Assembly: GCA_016934985.1 (NCBI GenBank) | Contig: JAFGRU010000065.1 | Span: 36,064 to 100,063, forward strand | Source: Deltaproteobacteria bacterium | Lineage (GTDB): Bacteria; Desulfobacterota; Desulfuromonadia; Desulfuromonadales; JAAYDE01 | Reading direction: 5' to 3' | Length of the DNA: 64,000 bases | Part shown: one piece after another, positions 1 to 12,476 of the stretch | How positions within the stretch are numbered: the first letter of the stretch is position 1 | Layout of the letters: the number at the start of each line of letters is the position of its first letter | Notes under the pieces: model-generated | What the model was told of the DNA's origin: nothing | The model's input: the letters and a program-made list of their open reading frames with translations, nothing else | Databases searched by the model: none | Made by a program: the position numbers and the translations under genes

Positions 1-59
1 GGGTATTCGGAGGGCACAATACCTGTTTTCTTATTTTTCCCGACATTAAAAACACACAA

Positions 60-89
60 CCCCCTCCCGGATTCCCAGGAGGGGGTTTC
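60..89. terminator. Rho-independent terminator downstream of efpL
   Basis: An eight-base-pair GC stem (CCCCCTCC at 60-67 with GGAGGGGG at 78-85) encloses a ten-base loop and is followed on the plus strand by TTTCT. On the minus strand the stem is followed by GTTGTGTGTTTTT, so it could also end leftward transcription from efpL. Direction is therefore left open. Confidence 0.6.
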
Positions 90-165
90 TCATAATGGAG
101 GGCTTTTTTCACATGGGAAAAAGTAACTGATCAGAAGGCCAACGGGTCCGGAAAGGTTGGCTGGC

Positions 166-729
166 TCAGGCGCGCGAGATGTAGCGCCCTTCGCGGGTGT
201 CGACCTTGACCGTCTCGCCCGCTTCCAGGTAGGCGGGGACCTGCAGGCGCAGCCCGGTTTCCAGGAGCGCTTCCTTGCTCTGTGCGGTGGCGGTGGCGTG
301 TTTGATGGCCGGGGCGGTTTCTACTACCTTCAACTCCACGGTTAGCGGCACCTCAATGCTGACCACACGCCCCTCGAAGAGCCCCAGTTGTGCCTCCGAC
401 CCTTCCAGCAGATATCCCCGGATGTCCTCAAACAGCTCACCGGCAATCTCAAACTGCTCAAAGCTGGTCAGATCCATGAACACCCCCTGCTCACCGTCGG
501 CGTACAAAAACTGGCCCTTGCGTTTCTCGAAGTCGGCCACATCGACTCGGTCGCCCCCCTTGAAGGCCTTTTCCAGAACCTGCCCGGTGAGGAGATTGCG
601 GTATTTGGTTTTGACGAGGGTATTCCCGCCGCGGGCCGACGGTGTCTGGTTGGCCACATCCAGTACCAGACAGGGAGCCCTGTCGATCAGAATTACCAGG
701 TTGCGTTTCAGATCAACAGTGGTGGCCAT
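166..729 (-). CDS. efpL: Elongation factor P-like protein EfpL (YeiP)
   Basis: Ribosome-rescue factor of the EF-P family, 187 aa, three domains as in EF-P. It is assigned to the EfpL/YeiP branch because the KOW-domain loop reads TPSARGGNT with arginine at residue 33. E. coli YeiP has SPTARGAAT with R33, whereas ordinary EF-P carries a modified lysine in PGKGGA. The following segment (LLTGQVLEKAFKGGDRVD) and the C-terminal VETAPAIK and STGL-like motifs also fit. EfpL is known to relieve ribosome stalling at XPPX motifs without lysine modification. The ATG at 729 is preferred over an upstream in-frame ATG at 762 because AAAGGAGAAGGAGCAACGAGC precedes it and it gives the family numbering. The gene stands alone, with a terminator below it. 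Confidence 0.88.
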   Translation of the reverse strand: MATTVDLKRNLVILIDRAPCLVLDVANQTPSARGGNTLVKTKYRNLLTGQVLEKAFKGGDRVDVADFEKRKGQFLYADGEQGVFMDLTSFEQFEIAGELFEDIRGYLLEGSEAQLGLFEGRVVSIEVPLTVELKVVETAPAIKHATATAQSKEALLETGLRLQVPAYLEAGETVKVDTREGRYISRA

Positions 730-1188
730 GCTCGTTGCTCCTTCTCCTTTTGGATAAATCATGATGGTTGACGGAAACTGAATTTATCACAAACAACACA
801 GAATGGGAATCACGACCGTTCCATAAATTCGCTCGCGACCCTTTCACCACATAATAAGCTCCAGGCAACTGTCATTCTGTTTGCGGGGGGGGAACGCCGG
901 GGCATTCTTACTTCATCGCTTTAGCCGGGAGCGAAGGGGAGAATAATCCCTCTCATTAGTCACCGTTTTTCAGACACACAAACGGCCAACCTCAACATCG
1001 GGGTGGACCATTCCATTGGTTTGGGCCTTCTTAATTGTTGTGCCGGCTCAGGTTCTCGGATTATCAAAGGAATTATCAGACGCCAGGCAAGAAGATTTTA
1101 CCTCGGTGAGGGGACTGGTTCTGGGCAGGAACAGAAGGTAATGAGTACGCGTTGTTTGAGAACCAGATTCTTGTTTTTCAACACCCAC
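730..1188. other. Intergenic stretch, no gene seen
   Basis: About 460 bases between the efpL start and the nth stop. Short open frames exist on the plus strand (for example 1003-1329), but none has a ribosome-binding site or recognisable protein. No tRNA-like cloverleaf or clear promoter hexamer pair was found. A run of eight G near 885-892 is the only notable sequence feature. Confidence 0.5.
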
Positions 1189-1899
1189 CTAGCGCGACTT
1201 TTTCAAACCCTTTTTTGGACAATAAGGCGCCACGGGGCATTCACTGCATATCGGCACCGGCGCCTTGCAAATGCGACGGCCATGAAAGATAAGCAAGTGA
1301 CTGGCCTCAACCCATTTTTTTTCGGGTAAAATGCGGCCGAGATCCATTTCTATCTTGTTCGGATCGGTGTTTTTGGTCCATCCAAGGCGGAACGATATTC
1401 TTTTCACATGGGTATCGACCACCATGCCGGGAATTTGAAAAGCGTTGCCCAGAACCACATTGGCGGTTTTTCGCCCCACGCCGGGAAGCTCTGTCAATTC
1501 CTCCAGACTGCTGGGAACCTGGCCGTTATGGCGGTCACGAATCATCCTGGCACAAGCTATGAGACTGTGGGCTTTGTTGCGGAAAAAACCGGTGGAACGA
1601 ATGACGTCTTCAAGAACGGTTTGATCAACCTCCGCCAGAGAATCGGCATCCGGATATGACAAAAAAAGTCGTTCGGTCACCAGATTGACACGAATATCGG
1701 TGCACTGAGCCGAAAGAATGGTAGCTACCAGAAGCTGAAAAGGGCTGTTGAAATGAAGAGCGCAATGAGCATCGGGATAAGTCTTTTCAAGTATATGGAG
1801 TACCTGAAGGACATGGTCGAGAGGCCCGGAAAGCTTTTGAGGTCTTTCCGGGACGTAAGAATGGTCCGGAATTTGCTTATTTTCCTGCCCTTTTTTCAA
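1189..1899 (-). CDS. nth: Endonuclease III, DNA glycosylase/AP lyase
   Basis: Base-excision repair enzyme that removes oxidised pyrimidines and nicks abasic sites; 236 aa. The helix-hairpin-helix LPGVGRKTANVVL contains the catalytic lysine, and VDTHVKR supplies the catalytic aspartate. A C-x6-C-x2-C-x5-C iron-sulfur cluster motif (CKAPVPICSECPVAPYC) lies near the C terminus. It is about 25 residues longer than E. coli Nth because of an N-terminal extension. No ATG lies before the conserved core, so the start is taken as TTG at 1899 with GAG about seven bases upstream. A cluster of DnaA-box-like sequences lies immediately upstream (1920-1949). Confidence 0.93.
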   Translation of the reverse strand: MKKGQENKQIPDHSYVPERPQKLSGPLDHVLQVLHILEKTYPDAHCALHFNSPFQLLVATILSAQCTDIRVNLVTERLFLSYPDADSLAEVDQTVLEDVIRSTGFFRNKAHSLIACARMIRDRHNGQVPSSLEELTELPGVGRKTANVVLGNAFQIPGMVVDTHVKRISFRLGWTKNTDPNKIEMDLGRILPEKKWVEASHLLIFHGRRICKAPVPICSECPVAPYCPKKGLKKSR

Positions 1900-1919
1900 A
1901 AACGACTCTTTTCAAAAAG

Positions 1920-1949
1920 TTATCAACCATTTCCACAGATTTATCCACA
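1920..1949 (+). promoter_or_regulatory. Cluster of DnaA-box-like 9-mers upstream of nth
   Basis: TTATCAACC (1920-1928), TTTCCACAG (1931-1939) and a perfect TTATCCACA (1941-1949) lie head to tail in the same orientation, starting 10-11 bases apart, inside the 54-base gap between two genes. The helical phasing suggests cooperative DnaA binding, either as a titration site or as DnaA control of nth. Function is inferred. Confidence 0.5.
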
Positions 1950-1953
1950 ACTC

Positions 1954-2709
1954 CTATGCTTCCGTCCTCTTACGAAAGCAGCCGGGGGCGGTTTCCATGC
2001 GGCTATTGCGAATCTTTTTCGTTTTAAGATATTCAAGGCTGTCTTTCACCTGGAAGGTCAAAATCAGGGGAAGGTGCGAGGAGGCCAGGCGGACCTCGGA
2101 GTTCTTCAAAACCCTGCAGTCCAGCACCTTAAAACTTCCCTGAAAATATATACGGTCCCTGGGAAAAACTGGAAACCGAGAAGGAAAGGTCGGCCGCCAG
2201 AAAGAAGAGGCGGGTCGAAAAGCGAGAAAAAGCTCAATGGTCCCCATGCCAAACCAGGGATCGGCAAAATCCCCCAAAAGCATTTTGGGGCACACCAGGT
2301 CGGAATTTCCAAGCAGGTCAGTACTCATAAGCTTGACGATTTGCCGGCGCCGCGGAAAAGGAAATGCCTGGAGACGAACATTAAATAGATGCAGTCTTTT
2401 ATCGTGAATATCCGCGTCCGCCCTGAGACAGACCCCACCATTTCCCAGGTCATACTCCTGAAGGCCGCTCAAGGGGAAACGGGAAAGAAAGGCATTACCG
2501 CCCTGGCAGGTACTTCCAAAGCTTTCCAAACCAAGTTTTTCGCTTAAGAAAGCCAACTGGTCGGGGATACTACCACTCGCCACTTCCTGCAAAGCGACAA
2601 TATCAGGTTGCTCCTTTCTAATGGCGGCAACAATACGCTCAGGATCGACCCGGCCATCGGTGCCCCGGCATCCCCGTATGTTGAAAGTCATGAGGCGAAT
2701 GGAATACAC
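1954..2709 (-). CDS. Endonuclease/exonuclease/phosphatase (EEP) family protein
   Basis: 251 aa, single EEP domain, no signal peptide. Family motifs are visible in order: MTFNIRG near the N terminus (metal and nucleotide site), LQEV with the metal-binding glutamate, GDFAD in the place of GDFN, DRIYF in the place of D-H-I, and SSHLPL in the place of SDHxP. The terminal histidine is kept but the usual SDH aspartate is serine, so activity may differ from AP endonucleases of the family. The start is taken as GTG at 2709, eight bases after GGAGG, instead of the TTG at 2724 that overlaps the ribosome-binding site. The substrate is unknown. Confidence 0.7.
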   Translation of the reverse strand: MYSIRLMTFNIRGCRGTDGRVDPERIVAAIRKEQPDIVALQEVASGSIPDQLAFLSEKLGLESFGSTCQGGNAFLSRFPLSGLQEYDLGNGGVCLRADADIHDKRLHLFNVRLQAFPFPRRRQIVKLMSTDLLGNSDLVCPKMLLGDFADPWFGMGTIELFLAFRPASSFWRPTFPSRFPVFPRDRIYFQGSFKVLDCRVLKNSEVRLASSHLPLILTFQVKDSLEYLKTKKIRNSRMETAPGCFRKRTEA

Positions 2710-2936
2710 CCGCTTTTCCTCCAAAGCTGAAAAACACCTGCATCAGTGAGTCATGACCGGGCAACAGCGCAAGTCATTGACCTGCCTAAGCATAGCAAAA
2801 ATCACCGACGAACCTATGGGTGCGGCTTAAAATTTTTGCAACACTTGTTCATGGCACGCACTTACAATCTTTTCCCGCCCCGAACCCAAGAATTCAGGTA
2901 ATAAAACGCGCCGGCCGCCGAAAATGTCGCCATAAC

Positions 2937-3938
2937 CTATTCGGCTTTCAAGGTTCGCAACATGAGATCGTTGAAAGCCTGCCGGGGGTCTTTGTGGTTG
3001 TAGAGGATGTCGTGCATCTGTTCGGTAATAGGAACTTCAACGCCAATCTTTCCGGCCAGCTGATAAGCCGAAAGAGTTGTTTTGACCCCTTCAGCCACCA
3101 TTTTCATCCCTGCGAGTATTTCTGTCAAGGATTTGCCCCGGCCCAGCTCCAAACCCACCTGACGGTTGCGTGACAAACCTCCGGTACAGGTCAGCACCAG
3201 GTCGCCCATACCGGCCAGACCGGCCAGGGTCGCCATTTCGGCTCCCCGGGAAACGGCCATCCGAGTAATTTCCGCCAAACCGCGGGTAATCAGGGCGGCC
3301 CGGGCATTATTACCAAAACCGAGACCGTCGGAAACGCCGCAGCTCAAAGCCATGACGTTCTTTAGAGCACCTCCCAATTCAACGCCGACGACGTCAGTAT
3401 TGGTATAAACGCGGAAATAGTCCGTGCTGAAAAGCTGTTGAACATGACGGGCGACCTCCTCATCCCGGCACGCCGCTACGGCAGCTGCAGGAAGCTGATT
3501 GGCCACCTCAAGGGCAAATGTCGGCCCGGAGATAAATGACGCCTTGTCGGCCAAGCTGGAAGGCAGAATCTCCCGGATGATCTCGGCCATGGTCAAAAGC
3601 GAGTCGTTTTCAATACCCTTGGATGCCGAAACCAGAAGTGTTCCGTTGTGAAGATAGGGGCGAGCCGCTTCCAGAAGGCCCCGAAAAACCTGCGAAGGGG
3701 GTACGAAAAGAACCATATCCTCGGCACCGGCGGCACGCTCCAGATCATCGGTAAAAAGAAGATTATCCGCCAGGGATATTTGGTTTAGATATAGAGCATT
3801 TTTCCGCTCGACCGCCATACTTGCGGCCAATTCTTTTTCATAAGCCCAGAGAGTAACGGAATAACCTTTTCGGGCTAAAAGATCGGCCAAAGCCGTACCC
3901 CAGCTTCCCGCACCGATGACACCGATATTTTTTGTCAT
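2937..3938 (-). CDS. gpsA: Glycerol-3-phosphate dehydrogenase [NAD(P)+]
   Basis: Makes sn-glycerol 3-phosphate from dihydroxyacetone phosphate for phospholipid synthesis; cytosolic; 333 aa, normal length. The N-terminal Rossmann motif GAGSWGTALA follows the start directly. The catalytic lysine region reads GALKNVMAL, and the C-terminal domain has GLAGMGDLVLTC and SRNRQVG as in the family. The start is ATG at 3938; an in-frame ATG at 3980 would add 14 residues overlapping the upstream TPR gene. The gap to the TPR gene is four bases, so the two are probably cotranscribed with gyrA. Confidence 0.95.
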   Translation of the reverse strand: MTKNIGVIGAGSWGTALADLLARKGYSVTLWAYEKELAASMAVERKNALYLNQISLADNLLFTDDLERAAGAEDMVLFVPPSQVFRGLLEAARPYLHNGTLLVSASKGIENDSLLTMAEIIREILPSSLADKASFISGPTFALEVANQLPAAAVAACRDEEVARHVQQLFSTDYFRVYTNTDVVGVELGGALKNVMALSCGVSDGLGFGNNARAALITRGLAEITRMAVSRGAEMATLAGLAGMGDLVLTCTGGLSRNRQVGLELGRGKSLTEILAGMKMVAEGVKTTLSAYQLAGKIGVEVPITEQMHDILYNHKDPRQAFNDLMLRTLKAE

Positions 3939-3942
3939 ATTT

Positions 3943-4833
3943 TCAGATCGCCTTCTTTTTTTTCCGTATCCGTTCTTCAAGTCGTTTGATGGTCCGGTTC
4001 AGAACCGCCGCACGAGGATACTCCCCCTCCAAATCACGAAAAATCTTCAAAGCTTTCGCCAGTTTTTCCTGCCGCGCCAACAGTGTGCCCATCTCGAAAC
4101 GGGCCTCGAATGAAAGGGGATTCTCAGGAAAATCATCCGCCAGGGAACGAAAAGCCTCCTCTGCCAAATCAAATTTATCCTCAAGGGCATAAGCCGTTGC
4201 AAGCCGGTAGCGAGCTTCCGGAATTATGGGACTTTTGGGATAGTTTACCAAAAAGGTTTCCAGCTCAATGCGGCTCTGCTCGAAATTGTTGAGACGGAAA
4301 TAGCAATCCGCCAACTCATATTGAATGATATCCTTGCGGATAAAATCTTCTTCCAGAATGCGCTGATAATAGACCGAGGCCTGCTCATAATCACCCAATC
4401 GGTTTTTGTAGATATCAGCTATTTTTTTTTGGGCATTGGTGGCGCTGGGCGTCAGGGGATAATCGCGAATAAGCAGAAGATAGGCGTGCACCGACTCATA
4501 AGGGCGGTCGAGAAAAAGATCAAGGATTGCGGCCGCCTCCATCATGGCCTGGGGGGCTTCCGCGGCATCGGGATATTGGCGCGGCACAGCCTGAAAACTG
4601 TGCAGGGCTTTCTGATAATTCCCTTTAGAAGCTTGGACTTTCCCTTCGTCCAGGAGAGCCTGAGCCTTGGGGGAAGGTACCATTTCCCCGACTATCCTGT
4701 CCCAATAGAGAAATCCGCCACTAAGGAGGAGCAGGAAAACGGTAAAAAAAAGGACTTTATGAAGGGTTCTCCTCGGGATCAATGGGGTTTTCCTCCAGAA
4801 GGTCCAGAAGCGATCCGTTTTCCGTCTCTTCAT
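3943..4833 (-). CDS. Membrane-anchored TPR protein
   Basis: 296 aa. A basic N terminus is followed by one hydrophobic helix ([18 protein letters not shown], about residues 27-44), then at least five tetratricopeptide-like repeats ([60 protein letters not shown] and [16 protein letters not shown]). This is the arrangement of periplasm-facing scaffold proteins such as the YfgM/BamD type; no precise role can be given. The ATG at 4833 makes the first 26 codons overlap the 3' end of gyrA by 77 bases. A TTG at 4782 is the only later start before the membrane helix. Translational coupling to gyrA is likely. Confidence 0.75.
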   Translation of the reverse strand: MKRRKTDRFWTFWRKTPLIPRRTLHKVLFFTVFLLLLSGGFLYWDRIVGEMVPSPKAQALLDEGKVQASKGNYQKALHSFQAVPRQYPDAAEAPQAMMEAAAILDLFLDRPYESVHAYLLLIRDYPLTPSATNAQKKIADIYKNRLGDYEQASVYYQRILEEDFIRKDIIQYELADCYFRLNNFEQSRIELETFLVNYPKSPIIPEARYRLATAYALEDKFDLAEEAFRSLADDFPENPLSFEARFEMGTLLARQEKLAKALKIFRDLEGEYPRAAVLNRTIKRLEERIRKKKKAI

Positions 4834-7264
4834 CGTCGCTTTCCGCCAACTTGGCCACGGCGACTATCTTTTCTTCACTATCCAGTTCCATAAGGCGGAC
4901 GCCCTGGGTATTGCGCCCGATAATGGAAAGATCGCCGACCCTGGTGCGAAGAATCTTGCCTTTGTCGGTGATGAACATGAGATCTTCTTCATCCCCGGCC
5001 AGCTTGATGTCGATCACCTTGCCGTTGCGTTCCGAGGTCTTGATGGTAATTACCCCCTTGCCGCCCCGACTCTGAGCCCGGTATTCCTCAATCTTGGTCC
5101 GTTTTCCATAACCATTTTCAGTAACCGTCACCAAGGATGCCGAAGTGTTGCTCGAGACAGTCTCCATGCCGATGACCTCGTCGTCACCGGCTAGGCTCAT
5201 ACCCCGAACACCCCGCGCCGTTCTCCCCATTGGACGGGCCGTTTTTTCCGGGAAGCGGATAGACTGCCCGTTACGGCTTGCCAGAAGAATGTCATAGCTG
5301 CCATCGGTCAGGCGGGTGGATACAAGCCTGTCTCCCTCGTCGATATGAAGAGCGATTATGCCTCCCGCCCTGGGGTTGGCGTAAGCCATGAGTTCAGTTT
5401 TTTTGACGGTTCCGCGACGGGTCGCCGTAACGATATACTGCCCCTCCCGAAACTCCTTGACCGGGAGGATATTGGTCACGTTTTCATCCGGACCGAGTTG
5501 GAGAAGGTTGACGATGGCTTTTCCCCGGGAAGCCCTGCCGCCTTGGGGAATTTCATGCACCTTGAGCCAATGGAGCCGTCCTTTGTCGGTGAAAATTAAA
5601 ACGTAGGAGTGGGTGGAGGCCACAAACAACTGCTCAACGAAATCCTCCTCCCTGGGCCGAATCCCGCTGCGGCCTTTTCCTCCCCGCCGCTGGGCGCGAT
5701 AGAGGGAAACGGCATTACGCTTGATGTAACCGGAATGGGTCACAGTCACCACCATATCCTCTTCAACGATCAGATCCTCGAGGGAGAGGTCAGCCTGCTG
5801 CTGGATGATTTCCGTCTGCCTGGGATCGGCAAACTTCTCTTTGATTTCAAGAAGTTCATTACGGATAATTTTAAAGATCTCGACTTCGCTGGCGAGTATC
5901 TCTTTCAGGCGGGTGATAAGAGCCAGTATCTCCGTATATTCGGTGAGGATCTTATCCCGCTCCAGCCCGGTCAGGCGCTGCAGTCTCATATTGAGAATCT
6001 CTTGCGCCTGAATCTCGGAAAAGTCAAAACGCTCTATGAGGGAAGCTTTGGCAGTAGCCGGACTTTCTGAGGTTTTGATGATCTGGATGACTTCCTCCAG
6101 GTTTTCCAGAGCGACTTTCAATCCTTCCAGAATGTGAGCACGCGCTTCGGCTTTTTTCAGTTCGAAAATACAGCGGCGGATAACCACATCTTTGCGGTGT
6201 TCAAGAAAACGGTCGAGAATGGTCCGCAGATTCAGGATCCGGGGCTCACCATTGACAATCGCAAGAAGAATGATCCCGTAGGAAGACTGCATAGGGGTCA
6301 TTTTATAGAGCTGGTTAAGAAGTATCTCCGGATAGGTGTCCTTTTTCAGTTCCACCACGATGCGCATGCCGTCGCGGTCGGACTCGTCGCGAAGATCGCT
6401 GATGCCCTCTATTTTCTTGTCTTTGACCAGTTCGGCTATCTTTTCAATGAGACGGGCCTTGTTGACCTGATAGGGAATTTCGGTTATGACGATTTTTTCC
6501 CGCCCGGTACGGCGGTCCTTTTCGACCAGGGCACGGGCTCTCATCTGGATGATCCCCCGCCCGGTACGGTAGGCCTGGTTGATACCTTCGCGGCCCAGAA
6601 TAACCCCGCTGGTGGGGAAATCGGGTCCGGGAATGATGGCCATCAAATCATCAATATGGAGGGCACGGTTATCGATGATGGCCACCAACCCGTCAATCAC
6701 CTCGCCAAGGTTGTGAGGAGGTATTTTTGTAGTCATGCCGACGGCAATCCCCTCGGAACCGTTTACCAGGAGGTTTGGATACCTGCAGGGCAAAACCAAA
6801 GGCTCTTCCAGAGAGTCATCGTAGTTCGGTCCGAAATCGACGGTCTCCTTTTCCAGGTCGGCCAGAACCTCGTGGGCGAGACGCGCCATCCGCACCTCGG
6901 TATAACGCATGGCCGCCGCCGAATCGCCGTCAATTGAGCCAAAATTCCCCTGGCCGTCAACCAGGGGGTAACGCATGGAAAAATCCTGGGCCAGACGGAC
7001 GATGGTATCGTAAACCGCGGAGTCGCCATGGGGATGATATTTACCGATAACATCTCCAACCACGCGGGCGGATTTTTTATAGGGTTTGTTGTAATCATTG
7101 CTAAGCTCGTGCATGGCGAAAAGAACCCGTCGATGAACAGGTTTGAGCCCGTCACGAACATCCGGTAAAGCCCGCCCGATAATGACGCTCATAGCATAAT
7201 CCATATAGGATTTCTGCATTTCGTCTTCAATGTTGACGGGAATTATGTTTTGCTGTGTCAGCAT
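4757..7264 (-). CDS. gyrA: DNA gyrase subunit A
   Basis: 835 aa DNA-cleaving subunit of gyrase, which introduces negative supercoils. The breakage-reunion domain holds the catalytic tyrosine at residue 121 (MRYTEVRMA). The quinolone-resistance region reads [11 protein letters not shown] with serine 82 and aspartate 86, which are the sensitive-type residues. The C-terminal half contains six beta-pinwheel blades, with the GyrA-box region [12 protein letters not shown] near residue 540. The start ATG at 7264 follows GAGGAAATAA. It lies 48 bases after gyrB and probably belongs to the dnaA-dnaN-recF-gyrB-gyrA unit. Confidence 0.98.
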   Translation of the reverse strand: MLTQQNIIPVNIEDEMQKSYMDYAMSVIIGRALPDVRDGLKPVHRRVLFAMHELSNDYNKPYKKSARVVGDVIGKYHPHGDSAVYDTIVRLAQDFSMRYPLVDGQGNFGSIDGDSAAAMRYTEVRMARLAHEVLADLEKETVDFGPNYDDSLEEPLVLPCRYPNLLVNGSEGIAVGMTTKIPPHNLGEVIDGLVAIIDNRALHIDDLMAIIPGPDFPTSGVILGREGINQAYRTGRGIIQMRARALVEKDRRTGREKIVITEIPYQVNKARLIEKIAELVKDKKIEGISDLRDESDRDGMRIVVELKKDTYPEILLNQLYKMTPMQSSYGIILLAIVNGEPRILNLRTILDRFLEHRKDVVIRRCIFELKKAEARAHILEGLKVALENLEEVIQIIKTSESPATAKASLIERFDFSEIQAQEILNMRLQRLTGLERDKILTEYTEILALITRLKEILASEVEIFKIIRNELLEIKEKFADPRQTEIIQQQADLSLEDLIVEEDMVVTVTHSGYIKRNAVSLYRAQRRGGKGRSGIRPREEDFVEQLFVASTHSYVLIFTDKGRLHWLKVHEIPQGGRASRGKAIVNLLQLGPDENVTNILPVKEFREGQYIVTATRRGTVKKTELMAYANPRAGGIIALHIDEGDRLVSTRLTDGSYDILLASRNGQSIRFPEKTARPMGRTARGVRGMSLAGDDEVIGMETVSSNTSASLVTVTENGYGKRTKIEEYRAQSRGGKGVITIKTSERNGKVIDIKLAGDEEDLMFITDKGKILRTRVGDLSIIGRNTQGVRLMELDSEEKIVAVAKLAESDDEETENGSLLDLLEENPIDPEENPS

Positions 7265-7312
7265 TTATTTCCTCATTGCTAAAAAAAGTTCCCGACCTGC
7301 CGTTGGCCGGTT

Positions 7313-10817
<3,505 letters not shown>

Positions 10818-10857
10818 GCAACGTGGCGCCTTTACCTTGAGAGGGTCTTTCAGCGGC

Positions 10858-11976
10858 CTACAGCCTCATGGGCATGACCACCGCTAGACAGTCCTGGTTT
10901 TCAAAAGGGGTTATGAGTCCCGGTGAAAGATTATCCTTCATTTGAAAACGAATTTTTTCACACTCCTGAGAATTCAAAATATCAAGGAGGTAGCGGGCGT
11001 TAAAACCGATGGACGTTTCTTCTCCTTCATACTCCAGGTCCATGGTTTCCCGAGCTTCACCAAATTCGGGGTTGGATGATACCACCTCCATACTTCCAGG
11101 AAAGAAAGAAATTTTTACGCCTCGAGATTTTTCACTGGCCAAGGTGGAAACCCGGCGTACCAGCCTCAAAAAATCTTCCCTGGGGACGATGGCAGAAGGC
11201 TCCGAAACAGCGGGGATGACTTTTTGATATTCAGGAAATTCCCCGTCAACCAGCCGGATAATCAGGGTGGCTTCATTGGCCATAAGCGCAGCATTGTTGT
11301 CGGAAAAGCCCAAAATAAGATCTGTTTCTGCTTCTTCGATAATCTTACGAAGTTCCATTACTCCTTTGCGAGGGAAAATCACCCCTTTTTTAAGCTGTTC
11401 AATATCTGGAATGTCCGCGAGCGACTTGGCTAAAGCCAGACGATGACCGTCGGTAGCCACCAAACATAAACAAGTCCTCTCCTCCTCTTTTAATGAATGG
11501 AAAAAGATGCCGTTAAGGTTGTATTTACTATCGTCACTGGACATGGAAAAAGATGTATGTTCAAGCATTCTTTTCAAATTTGGACCATCGATAGGGAAAG
11601 AAGAATCTCTTTCCACCTCGGGAAATTTCGGGAACTGCTCAGGTGAAAGACCGGCCAATTTAAAAACTGCTTTTTCACATTGGATTTCCATGCGAAAATT
11701 TTCCAACACCTTGAAACAGATATCCTTTTCCGGAAGTTCTCTCACTATCTCATAAAGTTTTTTGGCTGACAGAGCAATTTTCCCCGGAGTTTTTACCGAA
11801 GCCGGATAATTGGCTTTCATGCCAACTTCCAGATCAGTGGCGGTCAAAAATATTTTCTCTTCCTCCCCTTCAATCAAAACATTTGAAAGAATCGGAATCG
11901 TAGTCCGTTTTTCCACAATACTCTGGATGCGGGACAATCCTTTTAAAAGAACTTCTTTCTTGATGGAAAATTCCAT
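10858..11976 (-). CDS. dnaN: DNA polymerase III sliding clamp (beta subunit)
   Basis: 372 aa, three clamp domains; tethers the replicative polymerase and other factors to DNA. It begins MEFSIKKEVLLKGLSRIQSIVEKR and ends ENQDCLAVVMPMRL, the typical C terminus that forms part of the hydrophobic pocket. The ATG at 11976 has GGAGGGGTC just upstream and is chosen over an in-frame ATG at 12000. Its 5' flank is the dnaA-dnaN spacer, which carries origin-like elements. Confidence 0.97.
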   Translation of the reverse strand: MEFSIKKEVLLKGLSRIQSIVEKRTTIPILSNVLIEGEEEKIFLTATDLEVGMKANYPASVKTPGKIALSAKKLYEIVRELPEKDICFKVLENFRMEIQCEKAVFKLAGLSPEQFPKFPEVERDSSFPIDGPNLKRMLEHTSFSMSSDDSKYNLNGIFFHSLKEEERTCLCLVATDGHRLALAKSLADIPDIEQLKKGVIFPRKGVMELRKIIEEAETDLILGFSDNNAALMANEATLIIRLVDGEFPEYQKVIPAVSEPSAIVPREDFLRLVRRVSTLASEKSRGVKISFFPGSMEVVSSNPEFGEARETMDLEYEGEETSIGFNARYLLDILNSQECEKIRFQMKDNLSPGLITPFENQDCLAVVMPMRL

Positions 11977-12476
11977 GACCCCTCCTGTACCTGTACACAA
12001 GATACTGTTTCTATTTTATATATCATTTAAAGATAGTAGTAGTAGTAACAGGTTGCTGTTGAATTGTTGAAAAAGAAAAAAAAGTTCTATTAATTAAATG
12101 GTTATAGATCAATATTGGCCCCTGTTTCCTTGTTGATAAACATTTTTAAAACTGTGGAAGAATTGGATAAATAAATTTTTTAATGACTTATCCGCATTTC
12201 GTTTACATGTTCTTCAACAGGTTATAAACCTCATTTAAGAGATTAGGCGCAAACAGCAGTCCTTATCTGGGCCGCCCATAAAACCTGAATAATTTCAAAA
12301 ATAATAAAAAAGTCAAATATGTAAAATAGTTTGATTTTATCAAAGTCGAAGAGAATTTTTCTTTGCCAGAAAAAAAAACTTGTTGCAGGCAGATTCAGCT
12401 TCGGTAAAACCCAACCCTAACGAAAAATCTTTGGTTATTTTAGCAAAACTTTGGGATTAAAAAAAAGACGGTTTTA
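11977..12476. other. oriC: dnaA-dnaN spacer, candidate unwinding part of oriC
   Basis: About 500 AT-rich bases without a gene. Reading from dnaA toward dnaN there are degenerate DnaA boxes: TTATCCGCA at 12188-12196 (one mismatch), ATTGGATAA at 12162-12170 and TGTTGATAA at 12131-12139. Two weak boxes follow (TGTTGAAAA at 12065-12073 and TGTTGAATT at 12057-12065), then the trinucleotide run at 12034-12051, then a very AT-rich stretch at 12007-12030. This is the same order as in the Bacillus incC region. Strand opening here is inferred. Confidence 0.55.
12034..12051 (+). promoter_or_regulatory. Candidate DnaA-trio element
   Basis: Six consecutive triplets, TAG TAG TAG TAG TAA CAG. Read 3' to 5' they are GAC AAT GAT GAT GAT GAT, all fitting the published trio consensus 3'-(G/A)A(T/C)-5'. 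Weak DnaA boxes lie on the 3' side and an AT-rich tract on the 5' side, which is the polarity needed for a DnaA filament to extend from boxes onto one strand. Confidence 0.5.

Noticed and set aside
1003..1329. Possible small gene between efpL and nth
   Set aside because: No ribosome-binding site, overlaps the 3' end of nth and has no recognisable motif.
12034..12048. TAG triplet run as a simple microsatellite only
   Set aside because: Possible, but position, polarity and the extension into TAA CAG fit an origin element better; reported as a candidate with moderate confidence.
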